A DNA stretch of 57,420 nucleotides from an uncultured Prevotella sp. (GTDB taxonomy: Bacteria; Bacteroidota; Bacteroidia; Bacteroidales; Bacteroidaceae): NCBI GenBank assembly GCA_900547005.1, contig URER01000010.1, positions 1-57,420 of the forward strand, given 5' to 3'. The notes below the pieces were generated by a model, which saw nothing but the letters and a program-made list of their open reading frames with translations, had not been told where the DNA came from and did not search any database. Positions 6,839-16,693 of the stretch are shown one piece after another. The number at the start of each line of letters is the position of its first letter. Position 1 is the stretch's first letter. A program made the translations under genes and the position numbers.

Positions 6839-9310
6839 TTATTTCAGTGTGAGGACACCTTTCTTTAGTCCTTTGGCTGTCGCCTCGATCGTTGTTGTGC
6901 CAGAAGTGTTGCCACTCTCGATGATGGCCTGCAACTTTCCGCTGAAGGCCGGCATCATTCCAGTGTGGAACTCATGCACGTCGGCGGCATTGCCGTTGGC
7001 GGCAGCGCGGAACTTTCCGGCACCCTTCACGCTGATACGTACCATGTTATCGGCATTCGGACAAGGATTGCCGTCGCGGTCAACAACCGTTATCGTGACG
7101 AAAGCAAGGTCGTTGCAGCCCGGTTTCAAAGTGTTCTTGTCGGCTTCGAGGCGCAGGGCGTAAGGCTTTCCTGCCGTTTTCACCTTTTGGCTCAGTGTCT
7201 CTTTACCACCGTTGTAGTATGCCACGACCTCAATCTCGCCAGGCTCGTATGTTACATTGTCCCAGATGAGGCGGTAGCGGCGCAGCAATGCCAGTTCGTC
7301 ACCAGCCTCTTTGGCGCGGCTGACCTCATCGAATGAGTACTTATGTGCCCGTCCGTAGCTCTTGCCATTGACGAAAAGCTCGGCTTCGGGAGCATCGGTA
7401 TATGCGAAAACAGGTACGTTCTTGCCCTCCATTCCCTCGTGATTCCATGACGGCAATACGTGGAGCGTGCGGTCGTTGCGGTTCCACCGGCTGCGATAGA
7501 GATAGTAACGGTCTTTCGGAATGTTGGCAAGGTCGATGATTCCGAACAGCGAACTGTGGCTCGGCCATGCGTCGTTGTTGTATGGCGTAGGTTCGCCGAG
7601 GTAGTCATAGCCTGTCCATACAAACTGGCCGAGATACCATTTGTTGCGCTCTGCAAGCTCGAAGTCGATGTCGGGGACGTTGCTCCACGGACACGCCTCA
7701 ACATCGTAGCCCGACGACTGATGGTCGTCGTATGTCGCCCCGAGCTTCATCTTCACGGGGAACTTATACACGCCGCGTGACGAAACCGTTGATGCCGTCT
7801 CCGAACCGAGTATCATTCCCTGCGTCCAAGTGGCTTTCGCATCGTAATATTTATGTGTCCTGTAGTTTATTCCCGGTATGTCTATGTCGCGTGCGAAGTC
7901 GTTTGTCAGCACTGTTGCCACCTGATCCATGCACACGGTGACGGGTCTTGTCGGGTCTTCGCGGTGACAAACGTCCTGCAATCTCTTCACAGTGCGCCAG
8001 CCTTCGTTGTCGAGTTGATTGGGAATCTCGTTGCCTATGCCCCAAAGGACTACGCTCGGGTGGTTGCGGAACACCCTCACCATCTGCGCAACGTCGTTCT
8101 CCGCCCACTCGTTGAAGTACGGATGATAGCCGCTGTCGCACTTCGCGATGTCCCATTCATCGAACGGTTCCACCAAGAGCATGAAGCCGAGGCTGTCGCA
8201 TTGGCGTGCCAACTCGGGCGATGGGATGTTGTGTGAGGTGCGAATGGCATCACATCCCATGTCTTTGAGCAGTTTCAGACGATATGAAATGGCTGCCGGG
8301 TTGATGGCACTGCCCAACGCTCCGAGGTCATGATGCACGCAAACGCCCTGTATCTTGCGGTGATTGCCGTTCAGGAAAAAGCCCTCTTCGGGTACGTAGG
8401 CAATGCTGCGGATGCCCACCGTGCTGCTGATGCTGTCGAGAACGGTGCCGGCAGAGTCGCTGAGGGTTGTGGAAAGACGATAGAGCGACGGCGATTCGGG
8501 CGACCATAACTGCGGATTCTGCACCTTGACGAATGTCTTCAGCGTATTGCCCGTGCGCAGACTGTAACGGTGGGAGAATGTCCCTACCACCTGTCCATTG
8601 TCTGCCCGCAGTTCGTGGCTTATCGTTATGCTGTCGCCTGTGAAGCCCTCGATGGGCGTTGTTATGGCAACGGTGGCATTGTCACGGTTCACGTGCGGTG
8701 TCGTTATCACCTGACTCCAGCGCGGAATATATGTGCCGCCAGTCGTTACAAGGCGCACCGGACGGAAAAGGCCTGCTCCCGGATACCACCGGCTGCTGTG
8801 GGCGCGGTTCTCCAAGCGCACAGCTACGGTGTTGAGGCTGCCGTCTTGCGTCAGATAAGGGGTTACTTCGATAGCCCGCGAGCTGTAGCCGTTGGGATAG
8901 AACGCCGCCTTCTGGCCGTTGACGAATATCGTCGGCTCGTTCATCGCGCCCTCGAATACGAGCCATGCGCGCTTGCCCGCAGCCACGCTGAATGTGTTCC
9001 GATACCAGCCTATGCCCATATAAGGCAGTCCGCCGGTGCGTCCCGTCTTCAGTGATGCCTTATTTTCCATGTCCTGCATTATCTGCACCACCTGCAAATC
9101 GTTGTTTCTGTCGAACGGACCGAATATCGCCCAGTCGTGTGGGATGCTCACCTGTTGCCATTTACGGTCATCGAACTGTGCCGATTGAGCCCCTTTCGCG
9201 TCGCCACGGTGGAACTTCCAGCCGTCGGTGAGTGTCGTCTCGGTACGCTGCGCTGTCGCCGCCGCGCTTATGGTGAGCGTCAACAGTAGGGAATAGATAG
9301 TCTTTCTCAT
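6839..9310 (-). CDS. Glycoside hydrolase family 2 beta-galactosidase-like enzyme, secreted
   Basis: The 823-aa product has a signal peptide (MRKTIYSLLLTLTISAAATA) and the GH2 order: N-terminal jelly-roll sugar-binding domain (25-190), Ig-like domain (195-300), TIM barrel (305-590), then a DUF4982-like domain and a C-terminal Ig-like domain. The acid/base is Glu428 in WGIGNE and the nucleophile is probably Glu504 in LGSETAS. RTSHNIPSPE (357-366) is the usual substrate-pocket motif. It likely releases terminal beta-galactosyl or related residues in the periplasm. It lies downstream of two GH3 genes but is separated from them by a strong terminator (9362-9409), so it may have its own promoter. 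Exact sugar specificity cannot be read from sequence. Confidence 0.92.
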   Translation of the reverse strand: MRKTIYSLLLTLTISAAATAQRTETTLTDGWKFHRGDAKGAQSAQFDDRKWQQVSIPHDWAIFGPFDRNNDLQVVQIMQDMENKASLKTGRTGGLPYMGIGWYRNTFSVAAGKRAWLVFEGAMNEPTIFVNGQKAAFYPNGYSSRAIEVTPYLTQDGSLNTVAVRLENRAHSSRWYPGAGLFRPVRLVTTGGTYIPRWSQVITTPHVNRDNATVAITTPIEGFTGDSITISHELRADNGQVVGTFSHRYSLRTGNTLKTFVKVQNPQLWSPESPSLYRLSTTLSDSAGTVLDSISSTVGIRSIAYVPEEGFFLNGNHRKIQGVCVHHDLGALGSAINPAAISYRLKLLKDMGCDAIRTSHNIPSPELARQCDSLGFMLLVEPFDEWDIAKCDSGYHPYFNEWAENDVAQMVRVFRNHPSVVLWGIGNEIPNQLDNEGWRTVKRLQDVCHREDPTRPVTVCMDQVATVLTNDFARDIDIPGINYRTHKYYDAKATWTQGMILGSETASTVSSRGVYKFPVKMKLGATYDDHQSSGYDVEACPWSNVPDIDFELAERNKWYLGQFVWTGYDYLGEPTPYNNDAWPSHSSLFGIIDLANIPKDRYYLYRSRWNRNDRTLHVLPSWNHEGMEGKNVPVFAYTDAPEAELFVNGKSYGRAHKYSFDEVSRAKEAGDELALLRRYRLIWDNVTYEPGEIEVVAYYNGGKETLSQKVKTAGKPYALRLEADKNTLKPGCNDLAFVTITVVDRDGNPCPNADNMVRISVKGAGKFRAAANGNAADVHEFHTGMMPAFSGKLQAIIESGNTSGTTTIEATAKGLKKGVLTLK

Positions 9311-9361
9311 ATTTGTTCTTATTGGTTCGTGATTACTTTTACGGTGTAAAGATAAACAAAA

Positions 9362-9409
9362 ATCCGGAAACTAAGGGCTAAGATACGTCTTTGCCCTTAA
9401 TTTCCGGAT
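9362..9409 (-). terminator. Intrinsic terminator after the GH3 operon
   Basis: ATCCGGAAA and TTTCCGGAT, with internal TAAGGGC/GCCCTTA pairing, form a long hairpin followed on the minus strand by TTTTTGTTT. It separates the GH3 pair from the GH2 gene. Confidence 0.85.
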
Positions 9410-9423
9410 AAAAAGAATAGTTG

Positions 9424-11874
9424 TTAGAGAGTTATTTCCTGCTTCAACTGCACGTCGGTATCGGCTGCGGAGCGTGCCACCGTGATGGTGAACTTGCCCG
9501 GTTCGAGTTGCCAGTCGTGTGCTATCACGTCGTAATACATGAACGCGCGCTTCGGCAAAGTGATGCTTACGGTGCGCTGCTCACCCGGTTTCAGATAGAT
9601 TTTCTCGTAGCCTTTCAGTTCTTTCTTGGGTCTAACGACCGTCGACTCGTTATCGCTCACGTATATCTGCGCCACATCGGCAGCTGCACGCTTACCCATG
9701 TTCTTGATGTCGAAGCTCAGGCTGACGGTCTTGTCGGCGTTGGCTGTTGCCTTGATGTTGCTGTATTGGAACGTGGTGTATGACAAACCGAAGCCAAACG
9801 GGAACAGAGGCTGCTTGCCGTTGCGGTCGAAGCCGCGGTAACCGGTGAAGAGTCCTTCGCGATATTCCACCGTCCTGCATTCCTTTTCCTTTGTGTTCTG
9901 ATAGTAATTGCCGTCGCACGGATTGTCCTTGATGTCCTTTTCGATGGAGATTGGCAATCTACCGCTCGGCGAAACCTTTCCCGTGAGGATGTCGGTGATG
10001 GCCGTTCCGCCCTCCTGACCGGGATACCACGCCATGACGAGACCCTTAACGGAGCCTATCCAGCGGCTCATGTCGACGCCGCCGCCCGCATTCAGCACCA
10101 CCACCGTGCGCGGATTGAATGCCGCAACCTCCTTGATGAAGTCCTCCTGATAGCCCGGCATGGCGAAAGGACGGTCGAAACCCTCGCCCTCGCTGTTGCT
10201 GTTGAAGCCCGTGCAGTAGACAACGGCGTCGGCTTTCTTCACTCCTTCGCGCAGAAGCCGTTCGTTCAGACGCTTCACCTGTAGGTTGACATTAGCCGAA
10301 GAGATATTGTCGAAGTATTCAACGGTGAAGTTATAGAGCGTGTCCTTCGTCAGATTCATCTGCACCTCGCGCTCCGAATACGAGTGGTTGCCCCAGTCGC
10401 CGGCGATAGTCTTGCCGTTCACCTTGATGCGGTAGCCGTCGTCGCCGCCTATTTTAATCTTTATGCGCTCGTCGCGGAGCGGTTTGTGATAGCCGTTCCA
10501 GCGTACTGAGAACGTATCCGTGGGGAAACCATCGGCAGGAGCCTTGTATTCCCAGTCGAAAGCGATGCTCGCGTCTGTGCGCTTCATGGCAGCCTCGCCC
10601 TTGAAACTCTTGTTCTTGAAGTACTCGCCAACGAATCCCTGTTGTGTGAGAGATGCGTCGGTGAACATCTCTTTGGTTATGTCGTCATAGATTCTGTCGT
10701 CGGTCAGGACGATGGTCTTGCGGTTGTTCTGCTTCAATGCAGCCGCCACCGTCACCGTGTGATAAGGTGATACGAATCCGCTTCCGCCACCTGTGGGGAT
10801 ACGGTCGGCGTTAGACCCGAGCACGGCGACAGTTCCTTTCAGCGGCAGAAGGTTGCCTTCGTTCTTCAGGAGCACGATACCCTCACGCGCAACATCCAGT
10901 GCAGTGGCACACGATGAGGCGTTATCCCATTCTATCGACTCGTCTTTCTGCACGCGGTCGAGCAGTCCGAAAGCCGAGAAAGTCTGCAACAGATGCACCA
11001 CCTTCTCGTCTATTGTGCGCTCATCCACCGTTCCTTGCTCTATTGCCGTCTTCAGATTGGCATAGTTCAGATGCTTGCCCTTCGGCATTTCGAGATCCAA
11101 TCCGTTGTTGGCTGCCGCGATTACGCTGTAGACAGAGGTCCAGTCAGACATTAATATACCCTTGAATCCCCATTTGTTACGCAGTATGTCGATGTTCAGA
11201 TAGCGGTTTTCTGTGGCATGAACACCGTTCACGAGGTTGTAACTGTCCATCACCGCGCCTACGCCCGCCTCACAGACAGCCTTCTCGAATGCCGGGAGAT
11301 AAAGTTCGAAGAGCGTCCGCTCGTCTACGTCGGAGCTTACATGATGTCGGCTCCATTCCTGATTGTTTAGCGCGAAGTGCTTCACCGTCGCCATCACTCC
11401 CTGCTTCTGCATACCTAATATATAATGTTTTGCAGTCTCACCGCATAGATACGGGTCTTCTCCGAAGTACTCGTAGCTGCGTCCGCAGAGTGGCGAGCGA
11501 TACATATTTGCGCCCGGTCCGAGCATGATACTTATGCCACGGGCGCGTGCATCGGTGCCTAATGAACTGCCGTAACGCTCTGCCAAGTCCCTGTTCCATG
11601 TCGCCGCCGAGAGTATTCCCGACGGGAACAGCGTGCTGTGTTCCGTGTGATTGCGTACTCCCTGCGGTCCGTCGGCGAGCCAGATCTCTGGAATGCCGAG
11701 ACGGGGGATAGCCCGGAGCGAGAACGAAGTGAGTCCGGAGAGATACGAGCATTTCTCTTCTAATGTCATCCGGCTCACTAATTGGCGTGCGCGCTGTGTG
11801 TCTTTTTCGTTTATCTGCTGTGCGTTGGCAGTGATGCCGAGGCACAATAAGGCTGTCAATAATATCTTTTTCAT
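9424..11874 (-). CDS. Glycoside hydrolase family 3 beta-glucosidase with inserted PA14 domain
   Basis: The 816-aa protein carries a signal peptide (MKKILLTALLCLGITANA). The N-terminal GH3 barrel contains KHFALNNQE and the nucleophile Asp244 in LMSDW. The second GH3 domain is interrupted by a PA14-like module at roughly residues 385-540 (VGEYFKNKSFKGE...). The C-terminal fibronectin-III-like domain has FGFGLSYTTF and ends in a beta-rich tail. Such enzymes cleave beta-1,4- or beta-1,3-linked glucosides or xylosides at non-reducing ends. The start codon overlaps the stop of the upstream GH3 gene (TAATG), so the two are translationally coupled and probably act on the same glycan. Family assignment is certain, substrate is not. 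Confidence 0.93.
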   Translation of the reverse strand: MKKILLTALLCLGITANAQQINEKDTQRARQLVSRMTLEEKCSYLSGLTSFSLRAIPRLGIPEIWLADGPQGVRNHTEHSTLFPSGILSAATWNRDLAERYGSSLGTDARARGISIMLGPGANMYRSPLCGRSYEYFGEDPYLCGETAKHYILGMQKQGVMATVKHFALNNQEWSRHHVSSDVDERTLFELYLPAFEKAVCEAGVGAVMDSYNLVNGVHATENRYLNIDILRNKWGFKGILMSDWTSVYSVIAAANNGLDLEMPKGKHLNYANLKTAIEQGTVDERTIDEKVVHLLQTFSAFGLLDRVQKDESIEWDNASSCATALDVAREGIVLLKNEGNLLPLKGTVAVLGSNADRIPTGGGSGFVSPYHTVTVAAALKQNNRKTIVLTDDRIYDDITKEMFTDASLTQQGFVGEYFKNKSFKGEAAMKRTDASIAFDWEYKAPADGFPTDTFSVRWNGYHKPLRDERIKIKIGGDDGYRIKVNGKTIAGDWGNHSYSEREVQMNLTKDTLYNFTVEYFDNISSANVNLQVKRLNERLLREGVKKADAVVYCTGFNSNSEGEGFDRPFAMPGYQEDFIKEVAAFNPRTVVVLNAGGGVDMSRWIGSVKGLVMAWYPGQEGGTAITDILTGKVSPSGRLPISIEKDIKDNPCDGNYYQNTKEKECRTVEYREGLFTGYRGFDRNGKQPLFPFGFGLSYTTFQYSNIKATANADKTVSLSFDIKNMGKRAAADVAQIYVSDNESTVVRPKKELKGYEKIYLKPGEQRTVSITLPKRAFMYYDVIAHDWQLEPGKFTITVARSAADTDVQLKQEITL

Positions 11875-14123
11875 TATTCTGTTACTTTTATTGTGAGTTT
11901 CTTGTCCTTTACTATAATCTCTATATCACCTGTTTCAATCACTTGGTTTCCGTCCTCATCGGGATAGCCGAAGTCTTTCTTCACATCAATGTCGAACGCA
12001 AAGACCTCAGTCTCGCCTGCCTTAATCATGCGTTTCTCGAAGTGGCGCAGTTCCTTTACGGGGCGGGTGACGCTGCTCCACGGGTCGCGGATAAACCAGA
12101 ATACGGTCTCTTGTCCGTCCATCTTACCTACGTTCTTCACAGGAATCTCCACGTGCATCTTGCCGTTCCTGCCCACCTTAGTTGCCGTAGCATTCAGTTC
12201 GCCATATTCGTAGGTTGTATAGCTCAGTCCGTGAGCAAACGGATACATCGGGTCGCTGGTGATATCGTGATAGAATCCCTGATGTCCGCGGCCGCTGTGC
12301 CGGCGGTTATAGTAGATAGGAATTTGTCCGGTGGAGTAGGGGAAGGTGATAGCCAAGCGGCCGCTTGGGTTGATACGTCCCGAGAGGATGCCTGCAAGAG
12401 CGTTGGCTCCGTTGATGCCCGGCTGCCAAGCCTCGACGATTGCCGTTGCCTTCGGCTCCATATTGCACAGCTCAAGCGGGCGTCCGTTCGACAGAACCAG
12501 TACCACCGGCTTGCCGGTTTCAGCCACGGCATTGAGCAACTTGTGCTGTATCTCCGGCAGGGCGATGCTCGAACGCGATGTGTTCTCACCGCTCCAACTC
12601 GCCCGTTCACCCAAAAAGGCCACCACGACATCAGCCCATTTCGCAGCTTCTACAGCCTCATTGAATCCCTGTTCGTCGTTGCCGTCGAAGTCACAGCCCT
12701 TTGCATAGCGCAGTTCCGATGCTCCTTTGAACTCCCGTTCCAGTCCGTTCCAGAATATGTCTACGTCTTCCGCATGGCCGTGACCGCGCCAGCAGCCAAG
12801 CAAATCGAAATCTGTCTTAGCCAAAGGACCAACTACCGCTATCCTCTTATTGCCCGTAATAGGCAGCACACCTTTGTCATTCTTCAGCAGAACCATACTC
12901 TCTGACGCTACCTTATCAGCCACTTCCATACTGCTTTTGCGGAAGAAACGGTCCTTAGTCTTATTCTCCTGTGTGTAAGGATGCTCGAAAAGGCCGAGCA
13001 TGAACTTCACTCTCAGAACGCGGCGTACGGCTTCATCGATCGTTGCCATGCTGATTTTGCCCTCTTCCAGCGACTCTTTCATATACTTGTCGTAGCAGTG
13101 CGACATCATATCCATGTCCAGCCCGGCATTTATCGCAAGCTCGCCTGCCATCTTCTTGTCCTTCGCCAAGCCCTGATTACAAAGCTGCTCGATGGCTCCC
13201 CAGTCGGAAACCACAAAGCCGTTGAACTTCCATTTGTCGCGCAACACAGTCGTCATAGTGTACTTGTTGGCCGAACCCGGCGTGCCGCTGATATCGTTGA
13301 ACGACGACATAAGGCTCACCGCGCCAGCCTCCACGCACCGTTTGAAAGGCTGAAGATACGTGTCCCAGAGTGTCTGACGTGATATTTCTGTATATACATA
13401 GTCGCGTCCTGCCTCCGAAGCACCGTATCCCACATAGTGTTTCAGGCACGCGGCGATATGCTGATTGTCTGTAAGGTCACTGCCCTGATAGCCCTTTACG
13501 GCCGCAGCACCGAAGATTCCGCTTGCAAACGGGTCTTCGCCGTAGCCCTCGGCCACGCGTCCCCAGCGTGGGTCGTGAGCCACATCGACCATTGGAGAGA
13601 ATGTCCAGTCGATGCCCGACATACGCGCTTCCTGTGCAGCCACGGCACAACCGGCCTCTATTGCCTGAGGGTTCCATGTGCAAGCCTGTGCCAACGGAAT
13701 CGGGAAAATAGTCTTGAATCCGTGAATGACATCGTGGCCGAAGAGCACGGGGATGCCCAATCGCGACTTCTCCATAGCCTGACGCTGCATGATATTGCGC
13801 AGTTCCGGCTCCGTGTCGAAGTATATCAGCGAACCGATTTCCGCAGGGATGTCCTTCACTTCCTCGCCCACGTTGTTGGCATTGTTGTTGCGTCCCAACG
13901 TGTATTGGTTGAGCTGCATTATCTTCTCTTCCGTAGTCATACGGCTGAGAAGGTCCTCCACGCGAGCCTCTATGGGTGCGTTTGCGTCCTTATACACAGC
14001 CGTGACCTTGTTTTTCTTGTTTTTTTGCGTTTTCGCGGTGCCTTTATTGTCGGCTGCGTTGGCGTTGATGCCGATGGCAAAAGCCGACAGAAGACAGATA
14101 ATCGTTGATTTATAGTTTTTCAT
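11874..14123 (-). CDS. bglX: Periplasmic GH3 beta-glucosidase (BglX-like)
   Basis: The 749-aa protein has a signal peptide (MKNYKSTIICLLSAFAIGINANA) and the standard three-domain BglX order without PA14 insertion. Visible motifs are LFGHDVIHGFKTIFP (substrate pocket), DPRWGR, CLKHYVGYG and the nucleophile Asp307 in FVVSDWG, followed by the alpha/beta sandwich and a fibronectin-like C-terminus (FAHGLSYTTYEYG). Expected activity is removal of glucose from beta-linked oligosaccharides in the periplasm. A Lys-rich segment after the signal peptide (KTQKNKKNKV) is unusual but not disabling. It is the first of a coupled GH3 pair; the DUF4886 gene ends 78 bp upstream, with no obvious terminator in between. 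Confidence 0.92.
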   Translation of the reverse strand: MKNYKSTIICLLSAFAIGINANAADNKGTAKTQKNKKNKVTAVYKDANAPIEARVEDLLSRMTTEEKIMQLNQYTLGRNNNANNVGEEVKDIPAEIGSLIYFDTEPELRNIMQRQAMEKSRLGIPVLFGHDVIHGFKTIFPIPLAQACTWNPQAIEAGCAVAAQEARMSGIDWTFSPMVDVAHDPRWGRVAEGYGEDPFASGIFGAAAVKGYQGSDLTDNQHIAACLKHYVGYGASEAGRDYVYTEISRQTLWDTYLQPFKRCVEAGAVSLMSSFNDISGTPGSANKYTMTTVLRDKWKFNGFVVSDWGAIEQLCNQGLAKDKKMAGELAINAGLDMDMMSHCYDKYMKESLEEGKISMATIDEAVRRVLRVKFMLGLFEHPYTQENKTKDRFFRKSSMEVADKVASESMVLLKNDKGVLPITGNKRIAVVGPLAKTDFDLLGCWRGHGHAEDVDIFWNGLEREFKGASELRYAKGCDFDGNDEQGFNEAVEAAKWADVVVAFLGERASWSGENTSRSSIALPEIQHKLLNAVAETGKPVVLVLSNGRPLELCNMEPKATAIVEAWQPGINGANALAGILSGRINPSGRLAITFPYSTGQIPIYYNRRHSGRGHQGFYHDITSDPMYPFAHGLSYTTYEYGELNATATKVGRNGKMHVEIPVKNVGKMDGQETVFWFIRDPWSSVTRPVKELRHFEKRMIKAGETEVFAFDIDVKKDFGYPDEDGNQVIETGDIEIIVKDKKLTIKVTE

Positions 14124-14201
14124 AATCGTTATGGTTATAAGTTCGCAGAATGTTTGGTGAGGTCTTTCCTACACCTTATTATATTATATATAACCCTTGA
14201 A

Positions 14202-16481
14202 TTATTTATATATTACTTTTTTCCCTTTTTTTATCACTATGCCTTTGAAGTCCTTACCTATGCGTTGTCCGGCGAGGTTGTATGCTGTCTCGTCTGTCTT
14301 ATAGTCGGCAACGATTTGGCTGATGGCGTTGTCTGTGTCTTTTTTTACGGCTCCCGGCACGGTGTCGCCACGCTTGTTGCTGTGCTGGTCTACGCTCAGG
14401 TCGCAGCCGGTGATGCTCCATGCCTCGGCAATCTCAGCCAGTGTGGCTTCCGTTGCACCGTTTGAGATGTTCGCCGGAACAATCGCTCCGTTCTCAATGC
14501 TGTTGCTTCCGAACACCGATGATGTGGTGTTGGCTTCTCCTGTAATGTCGGTTGCGTGCCATACGGGGGCTTCCACCGTACTCAGCTGATTGGCATAACC
14601 GCCCAGGACATTATGTCCAAGCGACGTAAACAGCACTGGCGTTTTTGTCGTACCCGTCACAGCGATGGCTGCATCAGCAGTTGTGGAATTGTCTTCGTTG
14701 CTTGTAACGATGGAGTTGGCGATAAAAAGGTTTGCACCTTGTGCCATCTGAAGCTGGTTCTTGTTGTTTCCTACGATGGTAGAACTTATCAGATACAGCG
14801 CGTTAACATAGTCTTTATTCTTTCCGTTTACGTAAACAGCACCGCCACCGCCACCTGCCGTATTGCCCGCGATGGTTGAGTTGATGATGTAAAGAGCCTT
14901 TGCGTGCTGCACGCAGATTACGCTTCCTGTGGTTTCGGTTATGCTGTTGTCTGTGAACGAGCAACGCTCGAAAGTAATATCACTCATGCCTGGAGCTTTG
15001 GATGATATACGTGCCACTCCTCCACGCGATTTGGCAGTGTTCTGATAGAATGTGCAATCAATGAAATGTGCCTTGCTATATTCTGAGCGCACGGCTATAC
15101 CGCCATATCCGCCAGCCACGTTACCGTAGAAGTTGCAGTTCTTCACCGTCATGTTCTGACTGTCTTTCATGTACAGTGCTCCATATTCTCCGCTGCCGTT
15201 AGATGAGTTATAATATACGCCAGTGAAGTCGATGCCCTGTATCAGTATGGGCAGTGTGTTCTTTGCCGACTTTGTCATGTCGGCCTTTATTATAGCCGCA
15301 AGGCCACCCGTGTTGGCGACACCATCGCCGTTTACGTCGCCAGAGAATATTGTCGGAGTCTTGCCCGGATATGCCGGAGCGGCTGTTTCGGTTCCGTCAG
15401 TGGCCGGGTCGAATCCGCCTATGATATTAATGGCGTTGCTGATAGTGATAGGCTCGGCCGGAACATATAATCCTCCGGCGAAGCGGAACGTCGTTCCCTT
15501 GTCGTATGTGCTGATTTTTGCGGCCCAGTCGCCGAATTTCAGAGCATTTTCCCACGAAGAACCATCGCCACCGACAGCACCGGGAAAGTCGCTATCGGGG
15601 CGCACGAAAAAAACCTCGTCGCTCATCATTTCCTTTATGTAGCTCAGATCTGTCACCTCATCAGGCTTCTGCATTGCTGCGTGGGCCGACTCCTGAGCTG
15701 CTTTTGTTAGGTCTTTCGTCATGCCGGTCGGTGCGTATGCGTTGCCAACGACATTTTCTCCGAAGATGCTCTCAAACCAAGTGCAGGCCGCAGTGTAGCG
15801 TCCGTATAATATATTAAGGTGATAACCGTCGCGGTTCATGTTGTCGCCGATGAACGTAGTGCGCGCATTCTGCACCGCTGTACCCGACGGAACGAGTAAG
15901 TCGAATCTGTAGTCGTTCACGGCTTGGCGTGCCGCTTTCACGATAGCCTCATACATCTGCATCTGGTCTTTGCCGTAGTTGACAAATTCGCTGTGAGTTG
16001 AATTCTGCGAGTAAGACCATGTTTGATGCCATACCAGCTTGGCGGTTGTCGGCACACGGTTCTTCACATATTCTATAAGATAGGGCAGATAAGGAGTGTA
16101 AGTGTCGTAAAGTCCAGACTTCCCGCTTGCCTGTTGCAGGCTCACATAGTCCCATTGTTCGTCCTTCAAGGCATTTTCAAGCGTATAGTTTTGTGTTTCC
16201 ACTTTCTTTCCGTCTGTTCCGATTTTTCTGTAATAGTACTCGGCCTTGTTCTCTTTGGCATTGTTATAATGCCTTTCAAGCGTGCACCCGCCGATATACA
16301 TATTCCCGATGATGGCCGTATAGCCCGCTTCCGCAGCCAGTTCGTGCAGATACTGCTCCACGGCATCCTGTGAGAAACTGTTTCCGATAGCCAGAATCTT
16401 TACCACCTTATCGCCGGCGGCAGAAACACTGAGTGCCGACAATAACATGACCGTCAGCAAAGAAGTCAATAATCTTTTCAT
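14202..16481 (-). CDS. Secreted DUF4886 (SGNH-like) protein fused to beta-helix and sorting-type tail
   Basis: The 759-aa product starts with a signal peptide (MKRLLTSLLTVMLLSALSVSAA). Residues ~25-270 are a DUF4886 domain with an SGNH-type start, ILAIGNSFSQD (Ser35), and a later DGYHLN as likely catalytic Asp/His. Residues ~290-690 show the Asn-ladder, short-repeat character of a right-handed parallel beta-helix (MTVKNCNFYGNVAGGYGG, IINSTIAGNTAG). The last ~30 residues (YNLAGQRIGKDFKGIVIKKGKKVIYK) are the sorting-type tail. The combination suggests a secreted carbohydrate esterase attached to a glycan-binding or surface-associated helix. It heads the GH3/GH3/GH2 cluster. Confidence 0.82.
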   Translation of the reverse strand: MKRLLTSLLTVMLLSALSVSAAGDKVVKILAIGNSFSQDAVEQYLHELAAEAGYTAIIGNMYIGGCTLERHYNNAKENKAEYYYRKIGTDGKKVETQNYTLENALKDEQWDYVSLQQASGKSGLYDTYTPYLPYLIEYVKNRVPTTAKLVWHQTWSYSQNSTHSEFVNYGKDQMQMYEAIVKAARQAVNDYRFDLLVPSGTAVQNARTTFIGDNMNRDGYHLNILYGRYTAACTWFESIFGENVVGNAYAPTGMTKDLTKAAQESAHAAMQKPDEVTDLSYIKEMMSDEVFFVRPDSDFPGAVGGDGSSWENALKFGDWAAKISTYDKGTTFRFAGGLYVPAEPITISNAINIIGGFDPATDGTETAAPAYPGKTPTIFSGDVNGDGVANTGGLAAIIKADMTKSAKNTLPILIQGIDFTGVYYNSSNGSGEYGALYMKDSQNMTVKNCNFYGNVAGGYGGIAVRSEYSKAHFIDCTFYQNTAKSRGGVARISSKAPGMSDITFERCSFTDNSITETTGSVICVQHAKALYIINSTIAGNTAGGGGGAVYVNGKNKDYVNALYLISSTIVGNNKNQLQMAQGANLFIANSIVTSNEDNSTTADAAIAVTGTTKTPVLFTSLGHNVLGGYANQLSTVEAPVWHATDITGEANTTSSVFGSNSIENGAIVPANISNGATEATLAEIAEAWSITGCDLSVDQHSNKRGDTVPGAVKKDTDNAISQIVADYKTDETAYNLAGQRIGKDFKGIVIKKGKKVIYK

Positions 16482-16599
16482 TGTTAGGATTTGGTTTTTA
16501 TTATTATAGATATTAAGTTTATTCTATAATTATGTCGCTCGTGGCGTGTTTTTCTTTAGGTGCAGACCTGAAAAATATCAGATGAAGTCTCTTTTGTTT

Positions 16600-16638
16600 G
16601 TAAATTTACCGATAATATGTAAATTTACATTATATTTG
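16600..16638 (+). promoter_or_regulatory. Promoter of the nitroreductase gene with two GTAAATTTAC operators
   Basis: GTAAATTTAC occurs at 16600-16609 and 16619-16628 (19 bp centre to centre); the second is extended to the perfect 14-bp palindrome ATGTAAATTTACAT. TATATTTG at 16631-16638 is the -7 box. The sites occupy the -33 region, so a dimeric repressor bound side by side would block the promoter. Confidence 0.6.
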
Positions 16639-16693
16639 TGCAGTCTTATACAAAGATAGACACCATACGATATCAATCAAAACAATATAAAAT

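Noticed and set aside
8570..9055. Plus-strand frames within the GH2 and GH3 genes, e.g. 161 codons at 8570-9055 and 320 codons at 11943-12905
   Set aside because: They are antisense shadows of well-supported glycosidase genes, with no matching protein features.
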